Shown in pieces: positions 52,003 to 61,065 of a stretch of 62,782 nucleotides of DNA. Position numbers and translations under genes: made by a program. Every line of letters begins with the position of its first letter. Within the stretch, counting starts at the first letter, position 1. The stretch lies in contig NZ_CAMXYE010000001.1 of NCBI RefSeq assembly GCF_947253055.1, positions 1-62,782 on the forward strand, given 5' to 3'. Source of the stretch: an uncultured Arcanobacterium sp. (GTDB taxonomy: Bacteria; Actinomycetota; Actinomycetes; Actinomycetales; Actinomycetaceae). The notes beneath the pieces were generated by a model, which was given only the letters and a program-made list of their open reading frames with translations, searched no databases and was not told the DNA's origin.

Positions 52003-53799
52003 TTAGCTCTGCAGCTCGGCACAGAGATGATCACAAATCTCGGTATAAGCCACATTCTGGCTTTCGCCGCTCTGGCGAATACGCAGTTCTACTTCTCCTT
52101 GCGCCAGGCCGCGCCCGACTACTATTCCATAAGGAATACCGAGCAACTCAAAATCGTTAAATTTCACTCCCGCCGATACTTTCGTGCGGTCGTCATAAAT
52201 TACTTCGAGACCGCGCGCGCTGAGCTCTGTAGCAATTTTTTCTGCCGCCGCTGCGACTTCCGGATTTTTCCCGGCTGCAATGATATATACAGCAGCTGGA
52301 GCGATTTCTGCCGGCCAAATCAAACCTTTTTCGTCGTGATTCTGCTCTGCAAGTGCCGCTAAAACGCGTGAAACGCCGATTCCGTAAGAACCCATAGTGA
52401 CTACTGCCGGTTTGCCGTCTTTATCTAGCACCGTCAGATCTAAAGATTCTGAATACTTCCGCCCGAGCTGGAAGATATGGCCAATCTCGATGCCGCGTTC
52501 GATACTGAGCGGGCCACTTCCATCTGGAGCAGCGTCTCCTTCTTCTACGACTACTGCTTCTACCGTAGCGTCAGCAGTGAAATCTCTTCCGTATACGGTG
52601 TAGAAAAGGTGCTTCTCGTGGGCGTTTCCACCGCTTATCCAAGCTGATCCTGGCGCAATATGTGCATCGAGGAAGTAACGCACGGAGCCTACCGGTTGGC
52701 CATTTTCATCTTGCTGCCGCGCCGGCGAATTCGGACCCAATACTTCCGGGCCAATATAGCCGGGCACGAGCTCGGGGTGCTTTTCTAGATCTTCTGCACT
52801 CGCCATCTCCAGCTCTAGCGGAGCCATATTGGCTTCTAAGCGCTTAATATCTACTTCTCGATCTCCGGGGACTCCCACCACTATCACTTCGCGCTCCCCA
52901 TCGGGATGAATAGCTACCAAAGCCACATTCTTGAGCGTATCGGCTGCTTCCCAGGGGCGGTCCGAGCGCGGGCAGTTTTTGTTCGCCACTTCCACCAAGG
53001 CTTCGATAGTCATCGCCTCTGGAGTATCTATTAAAATTTGCGCCGGCACCTGCGAAAAATCGCAAGCAGGAAGTTCGGGAGTGGTCACAGCTTCCGTATT
53101 GGCTGCGTATCCGCCGGGCGAAGAAACGAAAGTATCTTCACCGATAGCGCAGGGGAAGAGAAATTCTTCGGAACGCGATCCGCCCATAGCTCCAGAAGTG
53201 GCAGAGCAGATTACGAAAGGCAATCCGAGGCGAGTGAAAATCTTCTGATAGGCTGCCCGCATTAGCTCATAGGCATGAGCCAAGCCGGCGTCCTCGACGT
53301 CGAAAGAATAGGCGTCTTTCATTAAGAATTCCCGGGTGCGAATCAATCCCGCCCGCGGGCGGGCCTCGTCGCGATATTTAGTTTGAATCTGATAAAGAAT
53401 TACTGGTAAATCACGGTAAGAAGAGTACATATCTTTTACCGCGAGGGTGAACATCTCTTCGTGCGTGGGTGCTAATAAATAGTCATTTTGGCGTCTATCT
53501 TGCAGACGGAAAAGATTCGCTCCGTATTCTTCCCAGCGATTAGTTTTTTCGTAGGGCTCCCGCGGAAGCAAAGCCGGCAGCAGCAATTCTTGCGCGCCCG
53601 CGGCGTCCATCTCTTCCCGCACTACTTGCTCTACTTTCCGCAGTACTTTCAATCCCAGCGGCAGCCAGCTATAGATACCGGGAGATACCCGGCGCACATA
53701 TCCAGCGCGCACGAGTAATTTATGCGAAGCTACCTCCGCATCAGCTGGATCTTCGCGAAGCGTTTTCAAAAAAAATTCAGACATTCTTTGCACGCTCAC
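52003..53799 (-). CDS. proS: Prolyl-tRNA synthetase
   Basis: 598-residue class II enzyme, bacterial type with the editing insertion. Motif 1 near SPGIYSWLPLGLKVLRKVEQ, motif 2 in TKYRDEARPRAGLIRTREFLMKDAYSFD, motif 3 in MGSYGIGVSRVLAALAEQ, then the C-terminal anticodon-binding domain. The last codons (CTGCAGAGC-TAA) are followed by a close copy TTGCAGAGC at 13 nt. Convergent with the hypothetical gene on its left. Confidence 0.97.
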   Translation of the reverse strand: MSVQRMSEFFLKTLREDPADAEVASHKLLVRAGYVRRVSPGIYSWLPLGLKVLRKVEQVVREEMDAAGAQELLLPALLPREPYEKTNRWEEYGANLFRLQDRRQNDYLLAPTHEEMFTLAVKDMYSSYRDLPVILYQIQTKYRDEARPRAGLIRTREFLMKDAYSFDVEDAGLAHAYELMRAAYQKIFTRLGLPFVICSATSGAMGGSRSEEFLFPCAIGEDTFVSSPGGYAANTEAVTTPELPACDFSQVPAQILIDTPEAMTIEALVEVANKNCPRSDRPWEAADTLKNVALVAIHPDGEREVIVVGVPGDREVDIKRLEANMAPLELEMASAEDLEKHPELVPGYIGPEVLGPNSPARQQDENGQPVGSVRYFLDAHIAPGSAWISGGNAHEKHLFYTVYGRDFTADATVEAVVVEEGDAAPDGSGPLSIERGIEIGHIFQLGRKYSESLDLTVLDKDGKPAVVTMGSYGIGVSRVLAALAEQNHDEKGLIWPAEIAPAAVYIIAAGKNPEVAAAAEKIATELSARGLEVIYDDRTKVSAGVKFNDFELLGIPYGIVVGRGLAQGEVELRIRQSGESQNVAYTEICDHLCAELQS

Positions 53800-53900
53800 A
53801 GTTTAGCGTGCTACCGCAAAATTCGCTTCTTTCTCCGATGTGAATACTGCGATATAAGATACGGATCGTAAAACCTCGCCAGAAATTAAAAGTAGTGGCG

Positions 53901-53960
53901 GCAGATATTAACGAGTGTGAGCAGATGTCAACGAGTATGAACGGATATCAACGAAGAGAA
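53901..53960. repeat. Three 20-bp tandem units after ispG
   Basis: Units at 53901, 53921 and 53941: GCAGATATTAACGAGTGTGA, GCAGATGTCAACGAGTATGA, ACGGATATCAACGAAGAGAA. They begin 17 nt beyond the ispG stop. On the minus strand each contains CGTTRA, loosely echoing the ispG end CGCTAA, though not in register. The 53800-53976 interval holds nothing else I can identify. Confidence 0.88.
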
Positions 53961-53976
53961 GTAGCGCTACAACTTT

Positions 53977-55152
53977 TTAGCGACGCGGCGCAGCAGTAAT
54001 AATTTCGGCGTGCGCCTCGGGAGCAGCTTGTAGCCCCAGTTCTTCTGCCACCACTCCGGCACGGCGAATAAGAGTTTCCACTATTTCGGATTCGGGCACC
54101 GTCTCCACAACTTTTCCACGCACAAAAATCTGACCTTTACCGTTTCCAGAAGCTACCCCCAGATCGGCTTCTCGAGCTTCGCCAGGGCCGTTCACCACAC
54201 ACCCCATCACCGCTACCCGCAGCGGGTATTTAATATCTTTTAGCCCCTCTTGGACTCGGTTAGCTAAGGTGTAGACGTCTACTTGCGCGCGCCCACAGGA
54301 GGGGCAGGAAACTATTTCCAGTTCTTTTTCCCTCAGATTCAAAGAACGCAGTATCTGCTCTCCCACTTTTATTTCTTCTACGGGCGGCGCCGAGAGAGAA
54401 ACACGAATCGTATCGCCAATTCCTTGTGATAGAAGTGCTCCGAAAGCGACAGCAGATTTCACAGTCCCCTGGAAAGAGGGGCCCGCCTCCGTCACGCCCA
54501 GATGTAAAGGCCAATCCCCTGCTTCGGAAAGGAGCTCGTAGGCTCTCACCATAACTACTGGATCGTGGTGCTTAACTGAAATAGCAAAATCGTAGAAACC
54601 CGCATCTTCAAAAAGGCGCGCTTCACTTACTGCCGATTCCACTAGAGCTTCCGGAGTGGCTTTCCCGTATTTCTTCAGTAACGCCGGATGCAGCGATCCC
54701 GCATTGATACCGATACGCATAGCGGTGCCGTTCGCATTGGCAGCGGCCGCTATTTCGGGAATTCGATCGTCGAATTTCTTAATATTTCCGGGATTTACCC
54801 GCACGCCACAGCCGGCATCGATGGCCGCAAATACGTAGCGCGGTTGAAAGTGAATATCTGCGATTACCGGAATAGTGGATTTTTCCACTAGAGTGGCCAA
54901 GGCCTCGGCGTCTTTATCGGTGGGGCAAGCTACGCGCACAATATCGCAACCAGCTGCCGTGAGCTCCGCGATTTGCTGCAAAGTGGCACCGATATTGTGC
55001 GTCTTAGTATTAGTCATAGACTGCACACTTATCGGGGCATCTCCCCCTACTTCTACCCCGCCTACAGAAATTTTCCGGGTCTTTTTTCGCTCTGCCAGCA
55101 CCGGAGCTGGTGCTTTTACCTCTGGCATTCCCAAATTAATCGGTGTACTCAC
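53977..55152 (-). CDS. ispG: IspG, HMBPP synthase (MEP pathway)
   Basis: 4Fe-4S enzyme reducing MEcPP to HMBPP in the MEP isoprenoid pathway. 391 residues: KISVGGVEVGGDAPISVQSMTNTKT at the N-terminus, VRVNPGNIKKFDDR, and cluster cysteines in EIVSCPSCGRAQVD and VMGCVVNGPGEAREAD. It follows dxr by only 45 nt; in most actinobacteria a site-2 protease gene lies between. Confidence 0.96.
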   Translation of the reverse strand: MSTPINLGMPEVKAPAPVLAERKKTRKISVGGVEVGGDAPISVQSMTNTKTHNIGATLQQIAELTAAGCDIVRVACPTDKDAEALATLVEKSTIPVIADIHFQPRYVFAAIDAGCGVRVNPGNIKKFDDRIPEIAAAANANGTAMRIGINAGSLHPALLKKYGKATPEALVESAVSEARLFEDAGFYDFAISVKHHDPVVMVRAYELLSEAGDWPLHLGVTEAGPSFQGTVKSAVAFGALLSQGIGDTIRVSLSAPPVEEIKVGEQILRSLNLREKELEIVSCPSCGRAQVDVYTLANRVQEGLKDIKYPLRVAVMGCVVNGPGEAREADLGVASGNGKGQIFVRGKVVETVPESEIVETLIRRAGVVAEELGLQAAPEAHAEIITAAPRR

Positions 55153-55197
55153 GCTTCTATTATTCCACTCTCGTATAAAAACTCCACTTACGCAGAT

Positions 55198-56415
55198 TTA
55201 TCTGCCCTTTTCCTGCTTTATATAGTGCCAAGCGCGCTGGCGGGCCCAATCTTCACTGTGCAGTACTTCCGCCAAAGAAAGCGCGGGGGGAGCAGAAAAA
55301 TCTGTTAAAACTTTTTCCACGATTTCGGTAATAGCCAAATAAGCAAGCCGCTCACTCAAAAATGCATCTACGCATTCCTCATTAGCCGCATTTAAAACGG
55401 CAGGGTGGAGGGGCGATGCTGCTAGTGCCGCCCGCGCTAAATCCAAAGCGGGGAAAGTCTCGGAATCTACCGGCGCAAAGGTCCACTGAGTAGCCTTATC
55501 CCACTGGCAAGGGGCAGCGGCAGCCACTAAACGTTCTGGCCAGAAAAGCCCCAAGGCGATAGGGAGGCGCATATCCGGAGGGGAAGCTTGAGCAATCGTA
55601 GCTCCGTCTTGAAATTCCACCATGGAATGTACCACTGACTGTGGATGTACCACCGGCACAATATCTTGCGGCGGGATTGCAAAAAGATGGGCGGCTTCTA
55701 TGAGTTCTAAAGCCTTATTCATCAATGTAGAGGAGTTGATGGTCACCACTGCGCCCATATTCCAAGTCGGATGGGCCAGAGCCTGCTCCGGCGTGACTTC
55801 GGCCAGCTCAGAGCGTTTTTTCCCACGGAAAGGCCCTCCCGAAGCAGTGAGAATTAACCGCGTTACTTCCGAAGTGCCGTCTACCTCTGGAGAAACCAGC
55901 CCTTTACGGTGCCGGCCAGCACTTAAACATTGCGCTATCGCCGAATGCTCCGAATCCACCGGAACTATCTGCCCGGGGCGCTGCAGTGCCTCAGCTACTA
56001 ATTTTCCTCCCGCTACCAGCGATTCCTTATTAGCGAGCGCCAGAGTAGCTCCACTGTGTAAAGCCGCTAAAGTGGGGCCGAGCCCCCGCGAACCAGTAAT
56101 ACCATTTAGCACCACTGCCTGCGGAGAAGCTAGGGTGAGGAGATCTTCCATAGCTAGCGGGCCCGTAAAAATTTCCGGCAATTTCTGCCCGCCACTGCAA
56201 CTCTTATATTCACTTATAAAATCTTCCCGCTGCGCCGCATCGGCAATTCCCACGGCGGAGACGGAAAATTGAGCTGCCTGCGCGGCCAATAATTTTATAT
56301 GCCCGCCGCCGGCTCCCAGCGCTTTTACTTGGAAACAATCCCTATGTGCAGCAATTACTTCTAAAGCTTGCCGGCCAATAGAGCCAGTGGAGCCGAGTAG
56401 AATTACCGGCCGCAT
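55198..56415 (-). CDS. dxr: Dxr, DXP reductoisomerase
   Basis: Second MEP-pathway enzyme, converting DXP to MEP with NADPH. 405 residues: NADPH loop LLGSTGSIGRQALEVI at 5-20, ALANKESLVAGGKLV, VDSEHSAIAQCL, GPFRGKK and AHPTWNMGAVVTINSSTLMNKALELIEAA. ATG abuts the DivIVA-domain gene stop (TAA-ATG). Confidence 0.97.
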   Translation of the reverse strand: MRPVILLGSTGSIGRQALEVIAAHRDCFQVKALGAGGGHIKLLAAQAAQFSVSAVGIADAAQREDFISEYKSCSGGQKLPEIFTGPLAMEDLLTLASPQAVVLNGITGSRGLGPTLAALHSGATLALANKESLVAGGKLVAEALQRPGQIVPVDSEHSAIAQCLSAGRHRKGLVSPEVDGTSEVTRLILTASGGPFRGKKRSELAEVTPEQALAHPTWNMGAVVTINSSTLMNKALELIEAAHLFAIPPQDIVPVVHPQSVVHSMVEFQDGATIAQASPPDMRLPIALGLFWPERLVAAAAPCQWDKATQWTFAPVDSETFPALDLARAALAASPLHPAVLNAANEECVDAFLSERLAYLAITEIVEKVLTDFSAPPALSLAEVLHSEDWARQRAWHYIKQEKGR

Positions 56416-57018
56416 TTACTCTACCGCCATGAGCACATGGATTACGCGGTCTAAATAGACATCTACGACGCTTTCATCATAGGCATTATTCTTTCGAGCT
56501 GGCCGAAATACTGCTTTGCGCACTTCTTCCGATTTTAGCTGCGCTTTTCCGTCAAAATAGCTCGCAATCAGATCCAGTAATTTATCTACATCCGTCTTCA
56601 GATATCCTTTGCCAGAGGCATCGCGAAAACGTACCCCCGCCGGGCGCAACATCCGCGGATAAAGCGTAGTAGCCTGGGCGTAAATTTTTTCCAGCCACGC
56701 AGATTCTCCCTCGTCGAGCATTACCCGCGCGCGCTTACGCTGCAGAAAAGCTCCTTCGAGACGGTCAAGAGCCGCATCCACTTTATCGGGACGATATCCG
56801 CCGCGCACCCACCGAAAAGCCACATCACGGACGTTGCTTTCGTCGAATACCGGATTCTCTCCCGCCTTATCTTGATCTGAATCTACTGGATCATCAGCGG
56901 AAGTATCAGCATCTTTCCAAGCTGCATAGGCAATTTTTGCAGCAGAAAAGAAGCTATCTACATCTTTCACATGGTATCCGAAGCGAAAACGCCCTACTTT
57001 TTCAAAAGTCTCATTCAT
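56416..57018 (-). CDS. DivIVA-domain protein
   Basis: 200-residue protein with short DivIVA-like elements: RFGYHVKDVDSFF at the N-terminus, then FRWVRGGYRPDKVDAALDRLEGAF, and KGYLKTDVDKLLDLI, three copies of the GY/VDxxLD pattern. Such proteins bind poles or septa in actinobacteria, but this one lacks the long coiled coil of Wag31/DivIVA. Located between rlmN and dxr, the usual position. Exact role unknown. Confidence 0.82.
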   Translation of the reverse strand: MNETFEKVGRFRFGYHVKDVDSFFSAAKIAYAAWKDADTSADDPVDSDQDKAGENPVFDESNVRDVAFRWVRGGYRPDKVDAALDRLEGAFLQRKRARVMLDEGESAWLEKIYAQATTLYPRMLRPAGVRFRDASGKGYLKTDVDKLLDLIASYFDGKAQLKSEEVRKAVFRPARKNNAYDESVVDVYLDRVIHVLMAVE

Positions 57019-57066
57019 TCTTGCACGGCCCAGCTCTCTACACTAAATAAAACTACTGCCAATATC

Positions 57067-58326
57067 TTAACTTTCCTTATGGAGAATACTATACAAGTTT
57101 TCCGGTGCTTCTCGGTGTTGCGCAATGCGGGAGTCTACTGCTTGTTGCGCCCGTGCCGCTTTGCGCGCTATATGCGCCGGATCTACTATTTCTGCTGCTA
57201 ACTGCCCACATGCTCCATCAATATCGGAACCACGCGTATCCCGAATTGTGGTGGATATCCCTGCCTGGCGCAGCGTATTTACAAATACTTTCTGCGCGGC
57301 CGGCGTGGAAGCTGTCCAAATGCTGCCCGGAGTAGGGTTGAGCGGAATCGGATTTATATGCGCCCAACCTTTACCCCGTTTATTTAACTCATGTGCAAGT
57401 AGCTCCGCTCGCCATTTGTGATCGTTCATATCTTTTATAAGTGCGTACTCTATCGATACCCGCCGCCCCGTTTTCCGAAAATAGGCGCGCGCCGCATCAA
57501 GTAGTTCTCCTACTTTGTAGTGGCTATTAATCGGAATTAGATCGTCGCGCAGTTCATCATCAGGAGCGTGCAAAGAAATAGCCAGGGTGACGGGGAGATT
57601 TTCTTGGGCAAGCCGCTCAATGCCGGGCACTATTCCCACGGTAGAAAGAGTGATATTACGAGCGGAAATTCCAAAGCCAGCCGGCGGCGGCTCTATTAAT
57701 CTATGCAGAGCCTGGATTACTGATTTGTAATTGGAAAGTGGCTCTCCCATCCCCATAAAAACCACATTGGAGATACGTTCCGGCGCTCCGAGAGCCCCGG
57801 AGCGAGCTATATTCATATTTAAACGCAGCTGCTCCACTATTTCGGCGGTGGAAAGATTTCGCATTAAACCGCCTTGCCCGGTGGCACAAAATGGGCAAGC
57901 CATGCCGCAGCCCGCCTGCGAAGATATACAGAGCGTAGAGCGATTTGGATACTTCATCAATACTGATTCCACTACCGCTCCGTCAAAAAGTTGCCAGAGA
58001 GTTTTTTGCGTTTTCCCTGCGTCTGCTTGCAAAGTGCGCAAAGGGTGCAATAGCGGAGGGAAAAACTGCTGCACCATTTCTGCGCGCTGGCCGGCCGGCA
58101 AATCTGGCATCTTTTCTGCGTCTACACAGGCATGTTGGAAATAGTGGGTGGAGAGCTGGGAGGCGCGAAAAGCGGAATAGCCGCAGCCACTAGCGGCATC
58201 TTTGCGCGCTGCCATATCTAAATCAGCTAGGTGTAGAGGTGGTTTACCACTCCGCCGCGCCGTAAAGCTGAGAGCTGGGCGCGGTCCTTTTTCTACCTTT
58301 GGGCGTACCTGCCGAGAATTCTCCAT
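57067..58326 (-). CDS. rlmN: RlmN, 23S rRNA A2503/tRNA A37 methyltransferase
   Basis: Radical-SAM enzyme forming 2-methyladenosine at 23S rRNA A2503. 419 residues from the ATG at 58326, which has GGGGGAG upstream; the frame opens earlier without support. The CxxxCxxC motif is CGMACPFC, a GMGEPLSNY signature follows, and the conserved methyl-carrying Cys falls in the DGACGQLA segment near the C-terminus. In one run with the DivIVA-domain gene. Confidence 0.94.
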   Translation of the reverse strand: MENSRQVRPKVEKGPRPALSFTARRSGKPPLHLADLDMAARKDAASGCGYSAFRASQLSTHYFQHACVDAEKMPDLPAGQRAEMVQQFFPPLLHPLRTLQADAGKTQKTLWQLFDGAVVESVLMKYPNRSTLCISSQAGCGMACPFCATGQGGLMRNLSTAEIVEQLRLNMNIARSGALGAPERISNVVFMGMGEPLSNYKSVIQALHRLIEPPPAGFGISARNITLSTVGIVPGIERLAQENLPVTLAISLHAPDDELRDDLIPINSHYKVGELLDAARAYFRKTGRRVSIEYALIKDMNDHKWRAELLAHELNKRGKGWAHINPIPLNPTPGSIWTASTPAAQKVFVNTLRQAGISTTIRDTRGSDIDGACGQLAAEIVDPAHIARKAARAQQAVDSRIAQHREAPENLYSILHKES

Positions 58327-58381
58327 TCTTATCACTCCCCCTCTCCAATTGGTATATAAAGCCAATTATCGGCTGCCAATA

Positions 58382-58457
58382 TTAGTGCTATATAAATGTA
58401 TTAGAGCTATATAAAGATGTTAGTGCTACATAAAGGTATTAATGCTGCATAAAAAAG
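58382..58457. repeat. Four 19-bp units copying the cdsA 3' end
   Basis: Minus strand: the cdsA end ATGCAGCATTAA is followed at 19-bp steps by ATGTAGCACTAA, ATATAGCTCTAA and ATATAGCACTAA. Every unit carries the TAA, but because 19 is not a multiple of 3 the copies fall in different frames. Confidence 0.93.
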
Positions 58458-59326
58458 AAAAGGCAATAGAATACCGGCGCACAGAAGAGCAGTGAATCTA
58501 AGCGGTCTAGCATACCGCCGTGCCCCGGAAAAATAGTGCCCATATCTTTAATTCCTAAATCGCGCTTTAGAGCCGATTCCGCGAAATCTCCCATGGTGGC
58601 CAAAGGCGGAGTGAGGAGGGCGAATACCCATACCCAACTCCAGCTTTTCCCGAGTAATAAGAATATACCGAGGAACGCCGCCAACAGGCACAACAGCAAA
58701 GACCCCAGCAATCCTTCCCAAGATTTTTTCGGAGAGATGCGCGGAAGAATCGGATGTTTACCGATGATAATTCCCAGCAGCCAACCGCCAGTATCACTGG
58801 CTACAGTAAGTAAAATAGCAGCCACAATCAGATGCGAGCCACCTGGTAAATCCAACATACTCAAGAGGAAGCAGCCCGCTAGTCCAATCCAGCCCAGCAT
58901 AAATACTCCGGCAGCTGTACCCCGTAAATTGCCGTTTTTCCTTATCAAAGCAATTGCGAGCAATAAGCCTGCTCCCAATAAGTAGCTGATTAACGCCGGT
59001 ACTATCCCCCAATAGGCGGTGAGGAATAGCATGAGAAGTTGCATAGGCAGTAAGGCTAGTAACGGAATGTGCACATTCCGAGTGAGGAAGGCGCCGGCCG
59101 CTTCCCAGAGAGCTATAGAAAGGAATACAACTCCCACCACGATGAAGCCATCTATCCAGAAAAAGAGCGTAAGCCCGAAAAGGCTCAACAAAATAACTGC
59201 CGTAGTGATGGCAGCGGGCAGATTGCGCCCCGCGCGCGAAGTCGAAGCTACCGGCGGTGCCGGCGGGCGCGGGCGCAACCGGTCATAAGCAGAGTGGAAA
59301 ACTTGGGAAATAGATGTTTTCGCCAT
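58439..59326 (-). CDS. cdsA: CdsA, phosphatidate cytidylyltransferase
   Basis: 295-residue membrane enzyme making CDP-diacylglycerol for phospholipid synthesis. Seven or more hydrophobic segments; the CTP-transferase signature SALKRDLGIKDMGTIFPGHG with the following GMLDRLDS is intact. Order pyrH-frr-cdsA-rlmN is typical. Confidence 0.95.
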   Translation of the reverse strand: MAKTSISQVFHSAYDRLRPRPPAPPVASTSRAGRNLPAAITTAVILLSLFGLTLFFWIDGFIVVGVVFLSIALWEAAGAFLTRNVHIPLLALLPMQLLMLFLTAYWGIVPALISYLLGAGLLLAIALIRKNGNLRGTAAGVFMLGWIGLAGCFLLSMLDLPGGSHLIVAAILLTVASDTGGWLLGIIIGKHPILPRISPKKSWEGLLGSLLLCLLAAFLGIFLLLGKSWSWVWVFALLTPPLATMGDFAESALKRDLGIKDMGTIFPGHGGMLDRLDSLLFCAPVFYCLFFFMQH

Positions 59327-59339
59327 AGTCTTAAAGCTG

Positions 59340-59897
59340 TCACAGCTCCATTAACTCATCAGTTTTTCCAGCTAATAATTCGTCTATTAAATCTGTATAT
59401 TTTTTCGTAAGCGTTTCGAGCTCTTTTTCTTTCCGCTCTACTGCGTCTTCTCCTTCATCGCCGTCTTTCTTCATCCGGTCTAGCTCTTCTTTAGCTTTCC
59501 GGCGAATACCGCGAATAGAGATTCGCCCTTCTTCCGCCTTTGTTTTCGCGATTTTCACATAATCACGCCGGCGCTCTTCGGTGAGCACTGGGATATTAAT
59601 GCGCAGCACTTGCCCATCATCTGTGGGGTTTACTCCTAAATCAGATTCCGAAATGGCTTTTTCAATATCTTTCATAGCTGAACGGTCGTAGGGAGTAATT
59701 AAAACACTCCGCGCTTCTGGCACCGACACGGTGGCCAGTTGCTGCAGTGGAGTAGGAACCCCGTAGTAATCAACTAACAGAGAAGTAAACATCTCTGAGT
59801 TGGCCCGCCCCGAGCGAATTTTAGAAAATTCGTTGCGCGCTGCTTCCACCGCTTTCTCCATTTTTTCTTCGGCTTCCCGCATTACTTCGTCAATCAT
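59340..59897 (-). CDS. frr: Ribosome recycling factor
   Basis: 185-residue tRNA-shaped factor that splits the post-termination ribosome with EF-G. The EARNEFSKIRSGRANSEMFTSLLVDYYGVPTPL core and the KAKEELDRMKKDGD region are typical. ATG overlaps the pyrH stop as ATGA. Confidence 0.98.
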   Translation of the reverse strand: MIDEVMREAEEKMEKAVEAARNEFSKIRSGRANSEMFTSLLVDYYGVPTPLQQLATVSVPEARSVLITPYDRSAMKDIEKAISESDLGVNPTDDGQVLRINIPVLTEERRRDYVKIAKTKAEEGRISIRGIRRKAKEELDRMKKDGDEGEDAVERKEKELETLTKKYTDLIDELLAGKTDELMEL

Positions 59898-60661
59898 AGT
59901 TCTTCCTCATTCTTAGCTTTATTACTTACCAAAGTACCAATTTTTTCCCCACGGAGTGCGCGCGTCACGTTCCCGGGTTCACTCATCCCAAATACCCGCA
60001 TCTTCATACCGTTATCCTGGCAAAGCGAAAATGCTGCGGCATCTACTACGCGCAAACCTTGCCGTATTGCATCTTCATAGGTAAGTGTATCAAGCTTCTT
60101 GGCATCCGGATGCTGGCGTGGATCGGCCGTATAAACGCCGTCTACCCCGTTCTTCCCCACCAGTAGTTCATCGCACCGCAGTTCTAGAGCGCGCTGCGCC
60201 GAAACCGTATCGGTAGAGAAGAAAGGCATTCCAGCGCCCGCTCCAAATATCACTACCCGACCTTTTTCTAGATGCCGAATAGCCCGCAAGGGAATATAGG
60301 CTTCGGCTACTTGTGCCATCGTAATGGCAGTTTGCACTCGGGTGGGGACGCCGGCGTGCTCAAGAAAATCTTGTAAAGCTACTGCATTTATTACCGTACC
60401 GAGCATTCCCATATAGTCCGCTCGGGATCTATCCATTCCGTTTTCTTGTAGCTCTGCACCGCGGAAAAAATTTCCGCCTCCCACTACTACTCCAACTTCT
60501 ATGCCTTCGTGTACGGCCGCCGCTATTTCACTGCTGATCCGTTCGAGTACTTTCGTATCTAATCCGACTTCCCCTCCCCCGAAAACTTCTCCGGAGAGTT
60601 TCAATAAAACTCGGCGCCGGTGCGGGGAATTTTTATCACTCGGTACGTTCTCAGCAGTCAT
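59894..60661 (-). CDS. pyrH: UMP kinase
   Basis: 255-residue amino-acid-kinase-fold enzyme phosphorylating UMP. LKLSGEVFGGGEVGLD at the N-terminus, VVVGGGNFFRGAEL, GTPxFSTD-like AGMPFFSTDTVSAQRALEL. ATG with AAAGGAA upstream. In most bacteria it follows rpsB-tsf; here it opens the run and a plus-strand transporter lies upstream. Confidence 0.97.
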   Translation of the reverse strand: MTAENVPSDKNSPHRRRVLLKLSGEVFGGGEVGLDTKVLERISSEIAAAVHEGIEVGVVVGGGNFFRGAELQENGMDRSRADYMGMLGTVINAVALQDFLEHAGVPTRVQTAITMAQVAEAYIPLRAIRHLEKGRVVIFGAGAGMPFFSTDTVSAQRALELRCDELLVGKNGVDGVYTADPRQHPDAKKLDTLTYEDAIRQGLRVVDAAAFSLCQDNGMKMRVFGMSEPGNVTRALRGEKIGTLVSNKAKNEEEL

Positions 60662-60690
60662 TCATATTCCTTTCTTTAGCACTCTCTCAA

Positions 60691-60719
60691 ATAATACCTT
60701 ATGCCACCCGCACTGATAA
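60691..60719 (-). promoter_or_regulatory. Candidate pyrH promoter
   Basis: Minus strand TTATCA (-35, 60714-60719), 17-nt spacer, TATTAT (-10, 60691-60696), about 30 nt upstream of the pyrH start. Hexamers only partly match consensus. Confidence 0.35.
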
Positions 60720-60804
60720 GGAAAAACAGGGAAGAAATAGGCGATATTTCGCAAAAGGTAGCGTTATATAAAGAGCTCCGGAGCTGGCAAAAGTTCGCTC
60801 TCCC

Positions 60805-60870
60805 GCATCAAAATTCACTACCTTGCACATCACTGCCCCGCACCGAAATTCACTACCTCACACCAAATTC
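60805..60870. repeat. Imperfect 35-bp tandem pair in the pyrH-MFS gap
   Basis: AAATTCACTACCT at 60811 recurs at 60846, preceded by GCATCA and GCACCG, with a partial third copy (AAATTCC) at 60865. The 404-nt divergent gap 60662-61065 otherwise contains the pyrH promoter candidate and the inverted repeat near 61000; I see no gene in it. Confidence 0.8.
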
Positions 60871-60992
60871 CGGATTTCGAAGCGCTCCCCCAAAAGTTTT
60901 CGTGATTTATCTCTTGTTGAGTGCCATCACAATTCTTCTTTTCCCTCCACCACGCTTTGCGTATTCGTCTTAGAATCCAAGTACAGGTGTTA

Positions 60993-61014
60993 GGTATTTA
61001 CATACGAAAATACC
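60993..61014. promoter_or_regulatory. Inverted repeat upstream of the MFS gene
   Basis: GGTATTT (60993-60999) and AAATACC (61008-61014) form a 7-bp palindrome with an 8-nt centre, 51 nt upstream of the transporter start. Its size suits a TetR/MarR-type repressor site; no such regulator gene is in the window. Confidence 0.45.
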
Positions 61015-61065
61015 GAAAAGAAAACGAGATATTTTATTTGCTTGGGCACTAGTGCTGAGGGTTAC

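Noticed and set aside
53800..53976. T-box or other tRNA-sensing leader upstream of proS
   Set aside because: No T-box sequence seen; the region holds a short tandem repeat and an unremarkable spacer.
55622..56272. Plus-strand frame of 216 codons inside dxr
   Set aside because: Antisense shadow; dxr motifs are intact on the other strand.
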